Assembly: GCF_023343835.1 (NCBI RefSeq)
Contig: NC_064433.1
Coordinates: 72,954,823-73,018,822, forward strand
DNA length: 64,000 nucleotides
Source of the DNA: Lagopus muta
Lineage: Eukaryota > Chordata > Aves > Galliformes > Phasianidae
Reading direction: 5' to 3'
Shown: one piece after another, positions 50,804 through 64,000 of the stretch
Layout: each line of letters opens with the position of its first letter
Position numbering within the stretch: position 1 is the first letter of the stretch
The notes under the pieces: generated by a model
What the model saw: the letters and a program-made list of their open reading frames with translations, nothing else
Told to the model about the DNA's origin: nothing
Database searches by the model: none
Program-made: the position numbers and the translations under genes

Positions 50804-52075
50804 TACAGAATCACAGAATCATAGGGGTTGGAAGGGATCCCTGGAGATCATCTGGTTCAACCCTCTGCTAAAAGCTCCCTAGAGTGGATACAGTAAAGTA
50901 TCTAGATGGATTTTAAATATCTCCAGAGAAGGGGACTCCACAACCTCTTTGAGCAGCTTGTTCTAGTGCTCTCTCACCCTCATAGTAAAGAAGTTTTTCC
51001 TCATGTTCAGATGCAACTTTCTGTGTTCTAGTTTGTACCCATTGCCTTGTCCTGTTGCTGGACACTATTGAAAAGAGCCTGGCCCCATCCTCTTGACACC
51101 TGCCTTTTAGATATTTAAAATTATTTATAAGATAGTTATTTATTTATAAGATACTTATAAGATCCCCTCTCAGTGTTCTCCAGGCTAAACAATCCCAGGT
51201 CTCTCAGCCTTTCCTTGCATGGGAGGTGGCTCCAGGCCCCTAGTCATCTTTGTCACTTGTCATGGGACTCTTTCTAGGAGATTCCTGTCTTTTTTGAACT
51301 GAGGAGCTCAGAACTGGACAAAGTATTCTAGATGTGGCCTCACCAAGGCAGACAAGACCGAGGATTACCTCCCTTGACATGTTGGCCATGCTCTTTTCAA
51401 TACACCCCAGGATACCATTGGCCTTTCTGGCCACCAGGGCAGACTGCTCTTTCATGGCCTAAATATTGTCCACCAGCACATCTAGGTCCTTCTCTGCAGA
51501 GCTCCTGTCCAGCAGGTCAGCTCCTAAGCTTTACTGATGCTTATGGTTATTCCTCTTCAGGTGCAGGACTCTACACTTGCTCTTGTTGAACCTCATCAGT
51601 TTCCTCTCTGCCCAACTTTCCAGTCTATCCAAGTCTTGCTGAATGGCAGCACAGCCTTCGGCTGTGTAAGCCACTTCTCCCAGCTTTGTATCATCAGCAA
51701 ATTTGCTGAAGGTGGACTCTATCCCTTCATCCAGGTCACTGATGAAAATGTTGAACAAGACTGAACCCAGCACCAACCTGTGTGGAACAGTGTTAGTTAC
51801 AAGTCTGTAACTAGATTCTGCTCCACTAATCACCACCCTCTGAGCTCTGCCAGTCAGCCAGTTCTCAGTTCACCTCACTGTTTGTCTATTACACACTTCC
51901 TAAGCTTACCCATGAGGATGCTATGGAGACAGTGTCAAAAGACCTGCTGAAGTCAAGATACACTACATTTACTCCTCTCCCCTCACCTAACCAGCTATTA
52001 CAACATCAAAGGAGGCTACCATGATCAAATCATGAAGTATGATTTTCCCTTGCTTAATCCATGCTGACTACTACT
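50804..52075 (-). mobile_element. CR1 LINE, 1.3 kb, 3' half
   Basis: The longest CR1 in the window. Its 3' end (ACAGAATCACAGAATCATAG) is at 50804. The - strand shows ORF2 blocks KEQSALVARKANGILGCIEK near 51420, and a stop-free stretch at 51531-51836 reading VLGSVLFNIFISDLDEGIES and [11 protein letters not shown] with the RT catalytic FADD. The 5' part fades near CCATGCTGACTAC. A small TTATTTATAAGATA duplication lies at 51120-51150. Confidence 0.9.
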
Positions 52076-55000
52076 TCTACGATCCTGTTACCTCCCCGGG
52101 GCAAGCCACAGGCTGAAATCATGATTTGGGACTCTCTTCTCATCTGCACTTTGATTTTCTGTAGAAATGTCATCTGCCAACTTTTTGGTCACTGGGAGTC
52201 GCTCCACTGTGCATTTCAATTTCTGCTGGGAATGCTGCAGCCATGGTCATTCACACCCTATGGTACCTCAAAGATGTAAGGAAGGGGATCATTACTCTGG
52301 CCAGTGGAGTTTCAAGTTTTCATATCTTTCAGGTCAGGTTCATAGCTTTTGAAGTAGATTCAGTCTCCTTAAATTACATGGTGACAGCTATTTAAAATAT
52401 TTTACCACAAGCAGTATATTATATAAAGCCCCAGTGACCATCACTACCTATCAATTACTGAGTAGTTGAAGTAGAAATGTTATTTGAGAGAGCCCTTCTT
52501 TAGATTCATGTTTGCTTTGCTAAAGCATCTTTCTTATATGCTGAAATCATACCTTGCAAACAATCTCACAAAGGAAAAACTTAGTGTTGCCAAAGCTGAC
52601 TTCTTGGCAGGGTATTACAAGAACTTGTTGCCACAACTGCTTTTTTGTCTTACAGGAACATACTTCTTCTGGTGTTTCTGCCTTGCTCACATATATCCCT
52701 CCTCCTCCAACAGCATTTTGTGTGATTTTCATCTCCAGAGTGACACGGGGAAAGTTAATTCTTTCATCTTTATATCCAGCAGCACTCATGAATGGAGTTC
52801 TTCCCCCAGTGTTTGTATAAGATCTTATTAATAATTAATACAAATAAAGGAAGGCAAAAATAGATACTGCTGGGAAAGAAGTCATGTATATTAAACACCT
52901 GAGTGTGCTTATCCACTAGTTTTATCACAGAAGGAAGAAACTGTTACAACATCATTCAGGACTTCTCTTCAAGCTCTGTTGTTGGTGTGAAAAATGGGAA
53001 ACAAAACCTATTTTAAACACTTGGTGTACAGGTCTAAGCAAAATTCTCCTCATTCCACAGAACAGTGCAAACTGTTTGAGTAGGAGTTTCTCTCAATAGC
53101 AAACAGACAGTTGGACAAAACCCTGGGAAAGAAAATGTACAGTCATGAAAGAGATCAAAGGTGGAAGTGATATTAAAATTATAAAAATGTTGTTGCTAAG
53201 GACTTTAATTACAGTTCACACAGAAGTATATTCTTCCAATGGGAACATCCACACAAGATTTTTGCTGTTTTCTGTAGCACATCTTGGGCACTGTGGGGTG
53301 GATTAGCATTTTATCCTTTCATTTTTTTCTGATTATGCAGATGCTTTAGAGGCTCAACTCTGTCCTAAAACAGCATGCTTCCCATCTCCTCTGCCCAGTC
53401 ATGGCACATGGGAATGAGGGCAGTTTCCACATCCTCCTTTCACAACAATACAGTCCCATCTCATCTTAGTCTGGTGTAAAAACAGATTACCTAGTGGCAG
53501 TGTTTAAAGCCTATTTCAAAACTGCATAAAATCAATGGTTATTTTTAAATTCATCTTCAGATTTACAGTCATTCAATACAAATTTTCGTTGATCCCCACA
53601 GCGTAATAAGAGTTTTGATCAACAATTCTATTTTCTCTCTTCTCTCAAAAGGAAAATGAAAATACAAATCTGTTCTTTCTCATTAAGGAACTGCCAGAAC
53701 AAAACAAGTAAGTCTTCAGCTTTCTGTACAGGGCAAGAATCTGCTAATCGCAGAAAAGGTTCTGCTTATGCCATGCCAACCCATCTTTGACATGGGGGCC
53801 TACCAGTTCGGGTTCCCTGTGAAAAGTTACTTCAGCAGCCACCAAAGACAGCAGTGAGGTTCCTCAACCTGTGCAAGTCAGAACACCTGCTGATTCCCCA
53901 TCTGCTTCTGCTCATCCACTCTGCCAAACCAGGCTGAATGGGAGAATCCAAGTGGAAGCATTGCTGAGAGTGTATGTAGGAGAGGTGTGATGCACTGTAC
54001 CTCCAGATCTAACACCACACAAAGCTGAGCTGTCAGTAAGAGATAAGGGAAGGAAGAATAACTGCTTTTTTGGCATCTATGGAAGCAGGAAGGCGTCTAG
54101 CAGGATTCTAAAAAGCAGCTGCTCTGAATGTTTTTTAAAAATTGCCTACTACCTCTTTCAAGCTTTTGATAATTTGCTCTTTTTTGATCACAGTTTCCAA
54201 TGAAAATTCAGGCTTTGCCATGCTAAGCAAGCCCTCAGGAATGAACATCCTAGGCTGTCATGACAAGCAAAGGAAGTGCTTTTAGTCCTATTCTTCAGAT
54301 ATAAAAGCAGAAAGGGCAAACTCTCCTGTAAACATGCAGGAAGCCCAGAGCAGAATAGCATCTTGAACTCAGCCCTCTGATTGTCAGATCTGCATTTTCA
54401 TCACACTTGTGAGCATACGAATCTGTCTTTAAATCAGTACAGGAGAATATAGCACTGCATCAGAGGTGGGTGAGTGCCAGCTTACAAAGCTATTTCTGCA
54501 AAGCACTGAATACAGAACTCTGAATATTTTGCAGTTAGCTTTGTGCAGTGTGTCATCCAGGCATGGAATTCACTGCCATTAGAGGATGTTGAGTCAAAGG
54601 CTGTAGCTGAGTTTCTCAAAAAGCTGAAAAGCAGCTTGGTTATCTTAGGCTAAATGAAAACTTTTTTTTTTTTTTTTTTTTGCGGAGTGGCAGGGAATAA
54701 GAAGTGGGATGGTGGTTTGTGCATGGCCTAGTGCTTCTGAGTCTAAGGCTGGGTGCTGACTGCTGAGCCAGGAAATAAGCAGACAGAAAATCAAATCAGT
54801 GACTGTAACTTTTCAATGGAAGGACAGTCTCTGTTTCATTTAGCTTTTGGATTGTTTTGCCCAAGTTTGACAGATAAGAACTTCATCAGAAGCTTTTCAG
54901 ACCATTTTCAGTGTATGTGTTAATCACTGAAGAGAAAGCATATACCAGATATATATCTTTCCTTTTGCACTTTTGTTTCGAACGGGGTCAGTAAACACAA

Positions 55001-55530
55001 TACACAGAATAGCTGTTAGTACAGTGAGGACAAGAGGATTTTACTACAATTTGTGCTCTAGAAGTATTGACCCCTTCCCTCCCAACCAAAACAAAGCACA
55101 GAGATAAATAAGAGGGAGGCAGAAACTATCCATGATCTCAGGTGGTTAACTATTTCTGAGCTGTCAAGGTAGTGATCTTTATTGAAGGTAACGTGAAAGC
55201 CTAGTGAAACAAGGTCAGTTAAACATTGATTTGGTGTTACTTAGCTCCAGAATGCTTTAGATTACATGGGCCAGGGTTGTTTTTAATCATAACTCCTGCT
55301 TTGACAAAGTGAGCAGTAGGCTTTTATATAATGGATATTATCATATACTGCAGAGAACAGTCCTGCACTGGCAGAGGAGGGAAGCTGATGACATAATAGG
55401 TCTTCTCCCTCTCAAAGTTATGTGATTCATCAATTAAATGAATTCAGTGGGATAAAGCAGCATAAAAGGCAATTTCCCTCTAATACTGCCTGCTGATTAA
55501 CTCTTCCTTCCCCATTCCACTCACACGGCT
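52076..55530. other. Non-coding interval upstream of KCNA1
   Basis: No gene or recognised transposon. A T run of about 20 lies at 54662-54681. Upstream control elements of KCNA1 may lie here, but none is identifiable by eye. Confidence 0.4.
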
Positions 55531-55559
55531 CGAGAATGCCGGCTGATTCTGGCAGAATA

Positions 55560-56420
55560 ATACAGTAATGAGCCCCAGCCTGAGTCGAGGTCCGAATCCG
55601 GTAGGCCGTGCAGCAGGGAAGTGCGGACTCTTCAGGGGCAGCCGCCGCCCGCCGTGGCTGCAGAACGGCTCCGTGCAGTACGTGCAGAGCTCTGAACCGA
55701 TCCCGCTGCTCCTCTGCGAATGCCGAGATTGGCCACCTAGAAAAAGCGGCCGCTGCGCACTTCCTTCGGTCCCCACCACTTTACACCCCCCGCCCGGCCC
55801 GGCGAAGGAGTGTTATATGTGCACCTGCACGGGCCGCCTGAATTTCCAGCCTTTCTTTTCTTCTTTGGAGCGATGACGCTCCAAACCTAGCGGAGATGCC
55901 CGCTTCTTACCCCCTTCCCTGACGCGCTGCCCCGCCGCACCCCGCCAGGCTGTCCGGCGCGCAACGGCCGGGCCCATGAGGCTGGGACTACAGCCCGCAT
56001 TGCGTCGGGGGCGCGGCGCTCGGTGTACCGCGGCGGCAGAGGCCTCGCTGGCGGTGGAGGACAGCTCGCGAATCGGGGGAGTGTGGTGCGGTAGACAGCG
56101 TGCCCGCCCCCCTCCTCTGCAACTTCCCCCCTCCCGCTGCCAGAGCTGCATCAAACAGCTCTCAGGTTTCTGCTGATACTGCAGCGTCAAGACATGGATC
56201 GAGTTTGCTCCTCTCTCTTACGTATTCAGCAGTCCATTTGCTCTTGCCACATGCGTCCATCTCCTGCCTCCTGCTGCTGCTGCCGTTGGGACGAGCCAAG
56301 AGCCACTCCGGAGATGCGGTTGCGGGACTGCGGATCTCTCACGGCTCTCTAGCCGACGCTGTCCAGCACCCGGCTCCTTCTCCAGATGTCTTAAAGGAAG
56401 AGATCGGGAGAGCCAGCAGA
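55560..56420. promoter_or_regulatory. KCNA1: CpG island, probable KCNA1 promoter region
   Basis: The only strongly GC-rich, CG-dense stretch in the window, about 1.7-2.5 kb upstream of the KCNA1 start codon and on its 5' side. It contains GGGGCGCGGCGCTCGG-type boxes and no obvious TATA box, as in many neuronal CpG-island promoters. The start site cannot be placed from sequence alone. Open frames on both strands here (up to 125 codons) reflect high GC and show no family pattern. Confidence 0.7.
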
Positions 56421-56562
56421 TACTTAGGACAACCTTTTTTTGTTTATTAATTCAAGCCTTCGGAAAAAGACACTTTGCACTCTCTTCCACCCGCCGACTC
56501 CCTCACTGCGGTTTTCAGCAGAAACTACTTAAACCCACTCGCCCTTGGTGCAGCCTGAGTGC

Positions 56563-56574
56563 ATGAATATTTAA
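56563..56574 (+). other. Short upstream ORF in the likely KCNA1 leader
   Basis: ATG AAT ATT TAA, a three-codon frame in the predicted first exon, about 180 nt before the donor. If the exon starts upstream of it, it could lower translation of the main frame. Confidence 0.4.
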
Positions 56575-56756
56575 GTGTCTTGCAGGCAGTGCTGTACGGT
56601 GACCGCTGTGTTATTAAGAAAGGTGCAAGAGGAGGAGGGTTGAGTTTGCCACTGCGGTTTTTGTTTTGCTCAGATTCTTTTGGATGGTGCTGCAAGACGG
56701 CTTGTCGCATTCTGGCACTGGCTCCTGTTCCTAATGAGCGCATCTCACACAGAGCA

Positions 56757-56763
56757 GGTAAGG
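56757..56763 (+). other. KCNA1: Splice donor of a likely non-coding first exon
   Basis: GAGCAG followed by GTAAGG, a near-ideal 5' splice site (cut after 56757). It follows the CpG island and is the best donor between the island and the coding exon. KCNA1 in mammals has its whole coding sequence in the last exon with a non-coding exon upstream, so a 5' UTR intron is expected. Confidence 0.6.
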
Positions 56764-57474
56764 AAAAGCCCCCTCTGTTCCCCAGCTCTTGGACCCTAAT
56801 TTGACAGTTTGGGTCTGGAATGTCAAAATTCATTCCTATGTCTCCGTCTCAGTTGCATTTAACTGCTGCAAAACAGAGGGGAGATGCTTCACTCCTTCTC
56901 CCCATATCCCTTCAGTCTGTGTGATGAAGTTGTCAGTGCTCAGCTAAGTCTCTACCATCTGCAAAGTGGGATGCATGGTGGTCAGGAAACTTACAGCAGG
57001 AGCTGATCCCAGTGAAGTTGCATGGTAAGCCCTCCATGGAAGCACTCAAGAAGAGCACAGCAAGGCTGCAGGTTCATATTGACCTCTTCCTGTCCTGGAG
57101 GTGCTGTTGTGCATTCAGGGGTGTACAGGAATGTGTAAGGCTTTTCATATACTGCCATAGTGAGCAAAGCAGGATATTCTTGCTGATGTGAAAGCTAATC
57201 CATTGCGGTGGAGTATGTATGTGTAGTGGGGCTTGAGGGTTGATTTATGATGCTTCTTTCTCTCTTGGCAGCCTCCATTCTGCAAGTGAGCTTTATGTCT
57301 TTAAACACTGAATATCTCCATCTCTTCTTCCCCAGTGCACAAGAGGACCAGGGCAGTGGGGGGAAGGAGAAGCGGAGGGGGGGGGGGGGGCGGGGGGCAG
57401 ACAATGGAAATTTGCTGAGTTGGCATTGCAAGGACTTGCTTCCCAGCCACCTTGTGATTTATTTATTAATTTAT

Positions 57475-57502
57475 TTGTGTGTGTGTGTGTGTGTGTGTGT
57501 AT
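57475..57502. repeat. (GT)n microsatellite
   Basis: About thirteen GT units in the predicted KCNA1 intron. Confidence 0.95.
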
Positions 57503-57872
57503 GGTAACTTCAAAACAGCATCCACAGTGATGATCAAGTTGGCAAGAAAAGTGGCCGGATCGAATTAAAGGCGAAAGGAGACAGCTGGGGAGGGGACCCC
57601 AGCCAGGAGGTGCACCCCATACACCCTGGCCTGGGGGGACAGGATCCCTCGCCTTACCTGCCCTCTGCCCTCACCCCCCAAAGGTACTTCTCTCTTTCTT
57701 TACTGTCCCTTCATTCCTTACGCCACTCCCTGCATCCCACCTTTTCTTTCCCCTTGTGGATATTTCCAGCTTTAGGCTTCTCTTCCAGTCCTTCCTCAGG
57801 CTTCTCCATTCCCACTCATCCTGCAGTCTCCAAGCCTATCTCCACACCCTGCCTCCCACCATCCTCCACTGA

Positions 57873-59624
<1,752 letters not shown>

Positions 59625-60720
59625 ACAAAAGACCAAAATCCCCACTCACAGCTTGAAGACTTAAGTGACGTAGTCACACTTTGTAGATGCTTTACTGATA
59701 GTCTTTGAATGCTTTATTTACCTCGTAAATGCATTGTTGCATTGTGAGTTTTTGTTCAGAGATAAAGAGGCTTCCAGGATCCATGAATGATAAAATTTTG
59801 TTTACCTTCAAAAACCCCACATTTTCCATCTGGTAAATGATAATTATTTGAACTAGTTAGGTTTTAAACTGAATGATGCTAGACCTAAACTTTTCCTGTT
59901 CCATCCACTTTTTTTTTTTTTTTTTGACACACTTAAGTTCAACTAAGGAAGACAATTTTTAAAACTGAAGCGTATGCATGGATTCCAGTTAAAATATCCT
60001 GCAAACATGCACAGTTGCAAGGGAGTGAATCAGATAATAGTAAAAAAAGTACTAACATGCAGCAAACGTTTACCACTGTTTTTATGAAGGGATGCAAATT
60101 TTCCTTCCGCACCCTATGTGAGAGAGTACATAGTTCCTACCTACACATCAGCACCTTATTTAAATACACTTAAGGCTGGTCTTTTTTCTATCCATAGAAT
60201 AATTATTTAAAAATAGCAAACAGAATTGAAGGCAAAACATTTGCACTGCTGCTAAGTTCTCTCATGCGCAGATGATCTTAATGCACTTTTCCCTATCCAG
60301 AACTGTATACAAAACTTCTAGTTCTTCTGTTGCAAGACAGCACAATATAGTTTAATATAAGCATGTTTGAAATTGATGCTATTTATTTTATAATCGCATG
60401 CCTGAAACTTTACCTCAGACAATAATGGATAAGCTTTTGTTTGAAATGAATCTTCTAAAAATAGGTCCTTTATCTCTCTTGTTTTTTTTTCCTTTTTCCT
60501 TTATTTTGGGTTGCATTCACCAGAAGTGCACTACTTAACTTACTAAATTGTTGACTAGTACTTTAAAGTGTATGTTAGTCAAATGGGAACAATAACTTTT
60601 GGAGATCAAAGCATGTTCAAATATTCAGCATTATGGCCTATTTGAATAACGTGTAACTTTAATTAATGCATGAATTCAATAATAATCATTAAAAAAAAAA
60701 AAAAAAACCAAAAATTAAAA
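59625..60720 (+). other. KCNA1: KCNA1 3' untranslated region (extent uncertain)
   Basis: AT-rich, non-coding sequence follows the TAA. I saw no canonical AATAAA here. The best candidate is ATTAAA near 60686 directly before a long A run (60688-60706), but the A run may instead be an encoded tract. Shaker-family 3' UTRs are often longer than this. A small palindrome GTGACGTAGTCAC lies at 59666-59678. Confidence 0.45.
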
Positions 60721-61452
60721 AGTGCTTAATAGATCAAAGGCCTGAATGGAAGATTAGGGAAACCTGTTTCCTGCACTGCTCAGGAAACCATGTTGGCTTT
60801 TGTCCAGGATTGTCAGAAAGGGATATATCCCATCTCTTAAAGGGAAAGCTATATGGAAAACTAAGAAGACAAGTTATATATAGCAGCACCTAAAACCTAG
60901 TATACTTTATATTTGAAAGATGTAGATGCATGCTTTTTGGTGCATTCTCAGAATGTAAATGAAACTTATCTACTATATGCATCCAAATTGCAGGAGCTGT
61001 TTGTTTTGTTTTGTTTTGTTTTTCAGTCATTTGAAATTTTTTTGTATTCCCCTAAAACTCACTGAAGAGACTTAACTGATTGATTTAAGTAGTTGTGCAG
61101 TGCCTTTATCTTCTATCCTCTAAACTGCTGAAAGTGCCTCCAGGAATTGAGCTGATCAGAGGTAAAGAAAGGGCAAGGACCAACACACAGGAAGAATAGT
61201 TCTGCACTGCCTCTTGGCTTAGCACAGAAAGATATAGAGAAGGAAGGAAAGAGCAGCCGTGAGTGAGAGCAATCCAGAAGAGGCAGGCAAAGAAAACCAG
61301 AACCCTGTGAGATAACGTCTTTCCCTTGCCACTCACTGTTGCAAGGCTTAGCATTTTCTTTTGCCAAATAAGTTGCAGCTGTGTTTATGTAAGACTTAAA
61401 GTTTCTCTAAGTTGCTTATAGGGATATCACTGCTTTCACTGTATCTGCCCTT
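60721..61452. other. Non-coding interval downstream of KCNA1
   Basis: No gene seen. TTTTG units at 61000-61020. May be further 3' UTR. Confidence 0.4.
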
Positions 61453-62153
61453 GAGAGCAGCCCTGCAGAGAGGGACTTGGGGGTCCCGGTGGATGAGAAG
61501 CTGGACATGAGCCAGCAGTGTGTGCTTGCAGCCCAGAAGGCCAGCTGTGTTCTGGGCTGCATTAAAAAAGGGGTGGCCAGCAGGGAGAGGGAGGTGATTG
61601 TCCCCCTCTACTCAGCTCTTGTGAGGCACCATCTGCAGTACTGCGTCCAGGCCAGGAGCCCCCAGCACAAGAAAGATGCAGAATTCTTGGAACGGTTCCA
61701 GAGGAGGGCCACTAAGATGACCAGAGGGCTGGAGCACCTCTCCTATGAAGAAAGGTTGAGGGAACTGGGCTTGTTTAGCTTGGAGAACAGAAGGCTCTGA
61801 GGTGACCTCATTGTGGCCTTCCAGTACTTGAAGGGAGCTTATAGACAGGAGGGGAAACAGCTGCTTACAAGGGTGGATAGTGATAGGACAAGAGGAAATA
61901 AACTGAGACAGGAGGTTTAGGTTAGATATTAGGAGGAAGTTTTTCACACAGAGTGTTGACACACTGGAACAGGTTGCCCAAGGAAGTTGTAGATGCCCCA
62001 TCCCTGGAGGCATTCAAAGCCAGGCTGGATGTGGCTCTGGGCAGCCTGGTCTGGTGGTTGGCGACCCTGCACATAGCAGGGGGGCTGAAACTCAATGATC
62101 ATTGTGATCCTTTTCAACCCAGGCCATTCTATGATTCTGTGATTCTATGATTC
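61453..62153 (+). mobile_element. CR1 LINE, 3' part
   Basis: Reads [60 protein letters not shown] and FSLENRRL, then, after frame changes, HWNRLPKEVVDAPSLEAFKA. It ends with three ATTCTATG/ATTCTGTG units. It closely resembles a young CR1 and lies about 1.8 kb past the KCNA1 stop codon. Confidence 0.92.
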
Positions 62154-62699
62154 CACGAGATAGCTTTTGACAGCTGGTCCCAGCATGGCAGAACACAGGA
62201 GAGTCTAAGGATTAGCATTATCTGTGACATCACATAGCCAGGCAGCAGATTGCCTGCTTTGCTTTTCTTTCCTTTAGATTACCCAGGTTGTAGGCAACAG
62301 AAGCTTTCTAGTGCTCTCCCATCCAGGCCTCTTCCATTTACTTTCCCGTCAGATCTTAAATCCTTTCACATATCCTTCAAACTGTATTCTTTTTGCTTTT
62401 CTCTAACTTTGCTGTACATCTACCATGGTATTTGTGGAGGAAAGAAAGCTAGGAGAAGGTATGTTCTGCAATGTGCCAGCCTTGACTGCTAGGCCCTGGG
62501 TGATCATAATCTTTGATCAAAGCTAAGGTAGGCACTAATCTTTATTTTCTAAATGTAATACATTGAGTATCTTCATTTTGCACTTAGCATGTGGCCAACT
62601 GCTGTTGAACATTTCTCCTTCCACACTGTACAGAACATTTTTTCTCTTATGTTCATAATATATGTATATATGTGTATTAATATGTACATGTGTGTCTCA
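62154..62699. other. Non-coding interval
   Basis: Nothing supported beyond a short ATATGTATATATGTGTATT stretch near 62660. Confidence 0.4.
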
Positions 62700-63600
62700 C
62701 TCCAGTTTATAGAAAGGAGAGGAGGTTCTTTGACATATGTATACCTGGTGTGAGATTAAGAAGCAATGGTTCAAACGTTGGTCCGACCAATTTTTTGCAA
62801 ATCTTAATCAGGGAGATGGGGAAGGGAAAGAGGGTGAAAGAAAAGATAGGAAAGAAGCAAAAATTGGGTAGAGCTGGGGTAGTCCTCAGCAGGATCCAGC
62901 AGCATCCCGTTCCGATGGTCCGAGGCAAAAGCGCAGGGGGAAAGCAGCAGCAGTGTGGCTGTCCTTGGGCAGCAAGCAGGTAGCAGGAAGAAGCCACAGG
63001 GTAAGTCCAGGAGGAAGCAGCAGCTTTCAGGTAGCAGGCCCAGGAGAGTCCATCAGCATGCAGGCATCAGCTCGTGAGGCTTTGGGTATCAGACACCTTC
63101 TTGTTCTTCTTCAGCATGCAGGTCTCAAGTCGTGAGGAATCTGTTGTCAGAAACCTAACTTCATGGTTGTTGGTCCCCTTTTTATACTTCTTCTGCCATC
63201 GTGGCATTCCTGGGTGCTTGGGTAAGAGTCATGTGCAGTACCCCCTGAGATGGCCATCTCCCCTGAGATAAGTCCACACAAAAGACTGCTTCCTGGCCAT
63301 TAATCTGTGGCTTCTGTGGCTTATCTCTCTCTCTCGTTGCCTCTGGCCTTGTCCATCTGCGTCCCTCTGACAACGGATTTCTCAACCCTTGTCCAGGACT
63401 TGTTTGGACTTGTTCATCTGTGTCCTCAGCAAGCTTTGAGACAGTGATGTAAAAGAATAATCTCTTACAGTGTGTCTGCATGTGTGTGTGTTACACATAT
63501 GCATAAACAAGGCACTTAGAGTGGTAAAGAGCCCTAACTTTGCAGTTACGCACAAGCCTGACCTAACAGGTTTCCAGAAAGACTTGGCTTTATTTTTCAC
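62700..63600 (-). mobile_element. Possible solo LTR with TATA box
   Basis: On the - strand a clear TATAAAAAGGGG box (63177-63188) is followed by a GC-richer, repeat-containing stretch down to TTGGTCGGACCAA near 62785, the look of an LTR U3/R/U5. The downstream part holds an imperfect 58-bp duplication. No TG/CA boundaries or polyadenylation signal downstream of the TATA could be placed, so the call is tentative. Confidence 0.4.
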
Positions 63601-64000
63601 TGTGTGGCTTCTGTGAGTCTTAATGATGAGAAGGTGATTAGAAACTGAGCTTTAACTCCTGCAAGAAACGCGAACTATCAAATAAAACAGGGCATTACTT
63701 CTGCTAGATAGATGTTGTAAAGCTTTCTTCTTGTTCTCTGCTCACTCCTCTGACCATTGTATACCTCTCTCCTCACTAAAATCTGGTGGTCCTGATCTTC
63801 CTAAACTCTTGTACTCTAGTATATGACTTCTCAAGTCAAAATGGACTTGAGTGCTGCACTCAACTTATAAAAAAATCAACCAACTAAACAGCAATAATAA
63901 ATTGTGCAACAGCAAAAATAAAGTGCTATTGGACTGAAGATGAGAAAGAAGTATCTGGAACATGAAGCCTCACTTTGACTATTTCTGTTGTAGTTGGTTA
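63601..64000. other. Non-coding interval to the window end
   Basis: No gene or repeat recognised. Confidence 0.4.

Noticed and set aside
55568..56190. Open frames on both strands of the CpG island (102-125 codons)
   Set aside because: High GC lowers stop frequency; the products are Arg/Pro/Ser-rich with no recognisable domain.

Overview
The window looks like bird genomic DNA, most likely a galliform such as chicken. Three things point there: about a dozen CR1 LINE fragments ending in the avian ATTCTATG-type 3' repeat, a mariner remnant resembling the chicken Galluhop group, and several old endogenous retroviruses (ERVs), including a long ERV-L copy. Only one intact host protein gene is supported, the shaker-type potassium channel KCNA1, a single-exon reading frame of 491 codons at 58149-59624 (+).

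Layout. 1-4000 is an ERV graveyard. It holds the 3' part of a class I provirus on the + strand (integrase end, env transmembrane subunit, polypurine tract, LTR), abutting broken pol pieces on the - strand: a class I protease/RT start and a betaretrovirus-like RT joined to integrase. Within the first provirus, where the surface subunit should be, lies a 114-bp antisense open segment that resembles the WD40 part of a neurobeachin-like protein. 4000-14000 has six CR1 pieces and an internally deleted mariner. 14000-36700 is mostly non-coding, with possible LTR/gag-like remnants (17.5-19.5 kb and 22 kb), a hAT transposase relic (25.4 kb), CR1 pieces and LTR fragments. 36737-41290 is a degraded ERV-L in - orientation with recognisable LTR, integrase, RT, protease and gag. 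The gag part carries a 30-bp tandem repeat. A perfect 34-bp palindrome follows at 41963-42057. 42.7-55.5 kb is gene-poor, with a nested CR1 pair and a long CR1.

55.5-60.7 kb is the KCNA1 locus: a CpG island, a likely non-coding first exon with a strong splice donor (56757/56758), an intron ending in a 230-nt uninterrupted pyrimidine tract built from about 41 copies of CCTCT, an acceptor 27 nt before the start codon, the coding exon and a long AT-rich 3' UTR. Downstream are another CR1 and an LTR-like segment with a TATA box on the - strand.

There is no operon, CRISPR array, tRNA or rRNA that I can see. I found no clearly new multi-gene system. The most unusual items are the antisense host-like segment in the ERV, the pyrimidine-only intron end of KCNA1, the long palindrome and the gag minisatellite. 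All family assignments rest on reading translated motifs by eye. No database search was possible.
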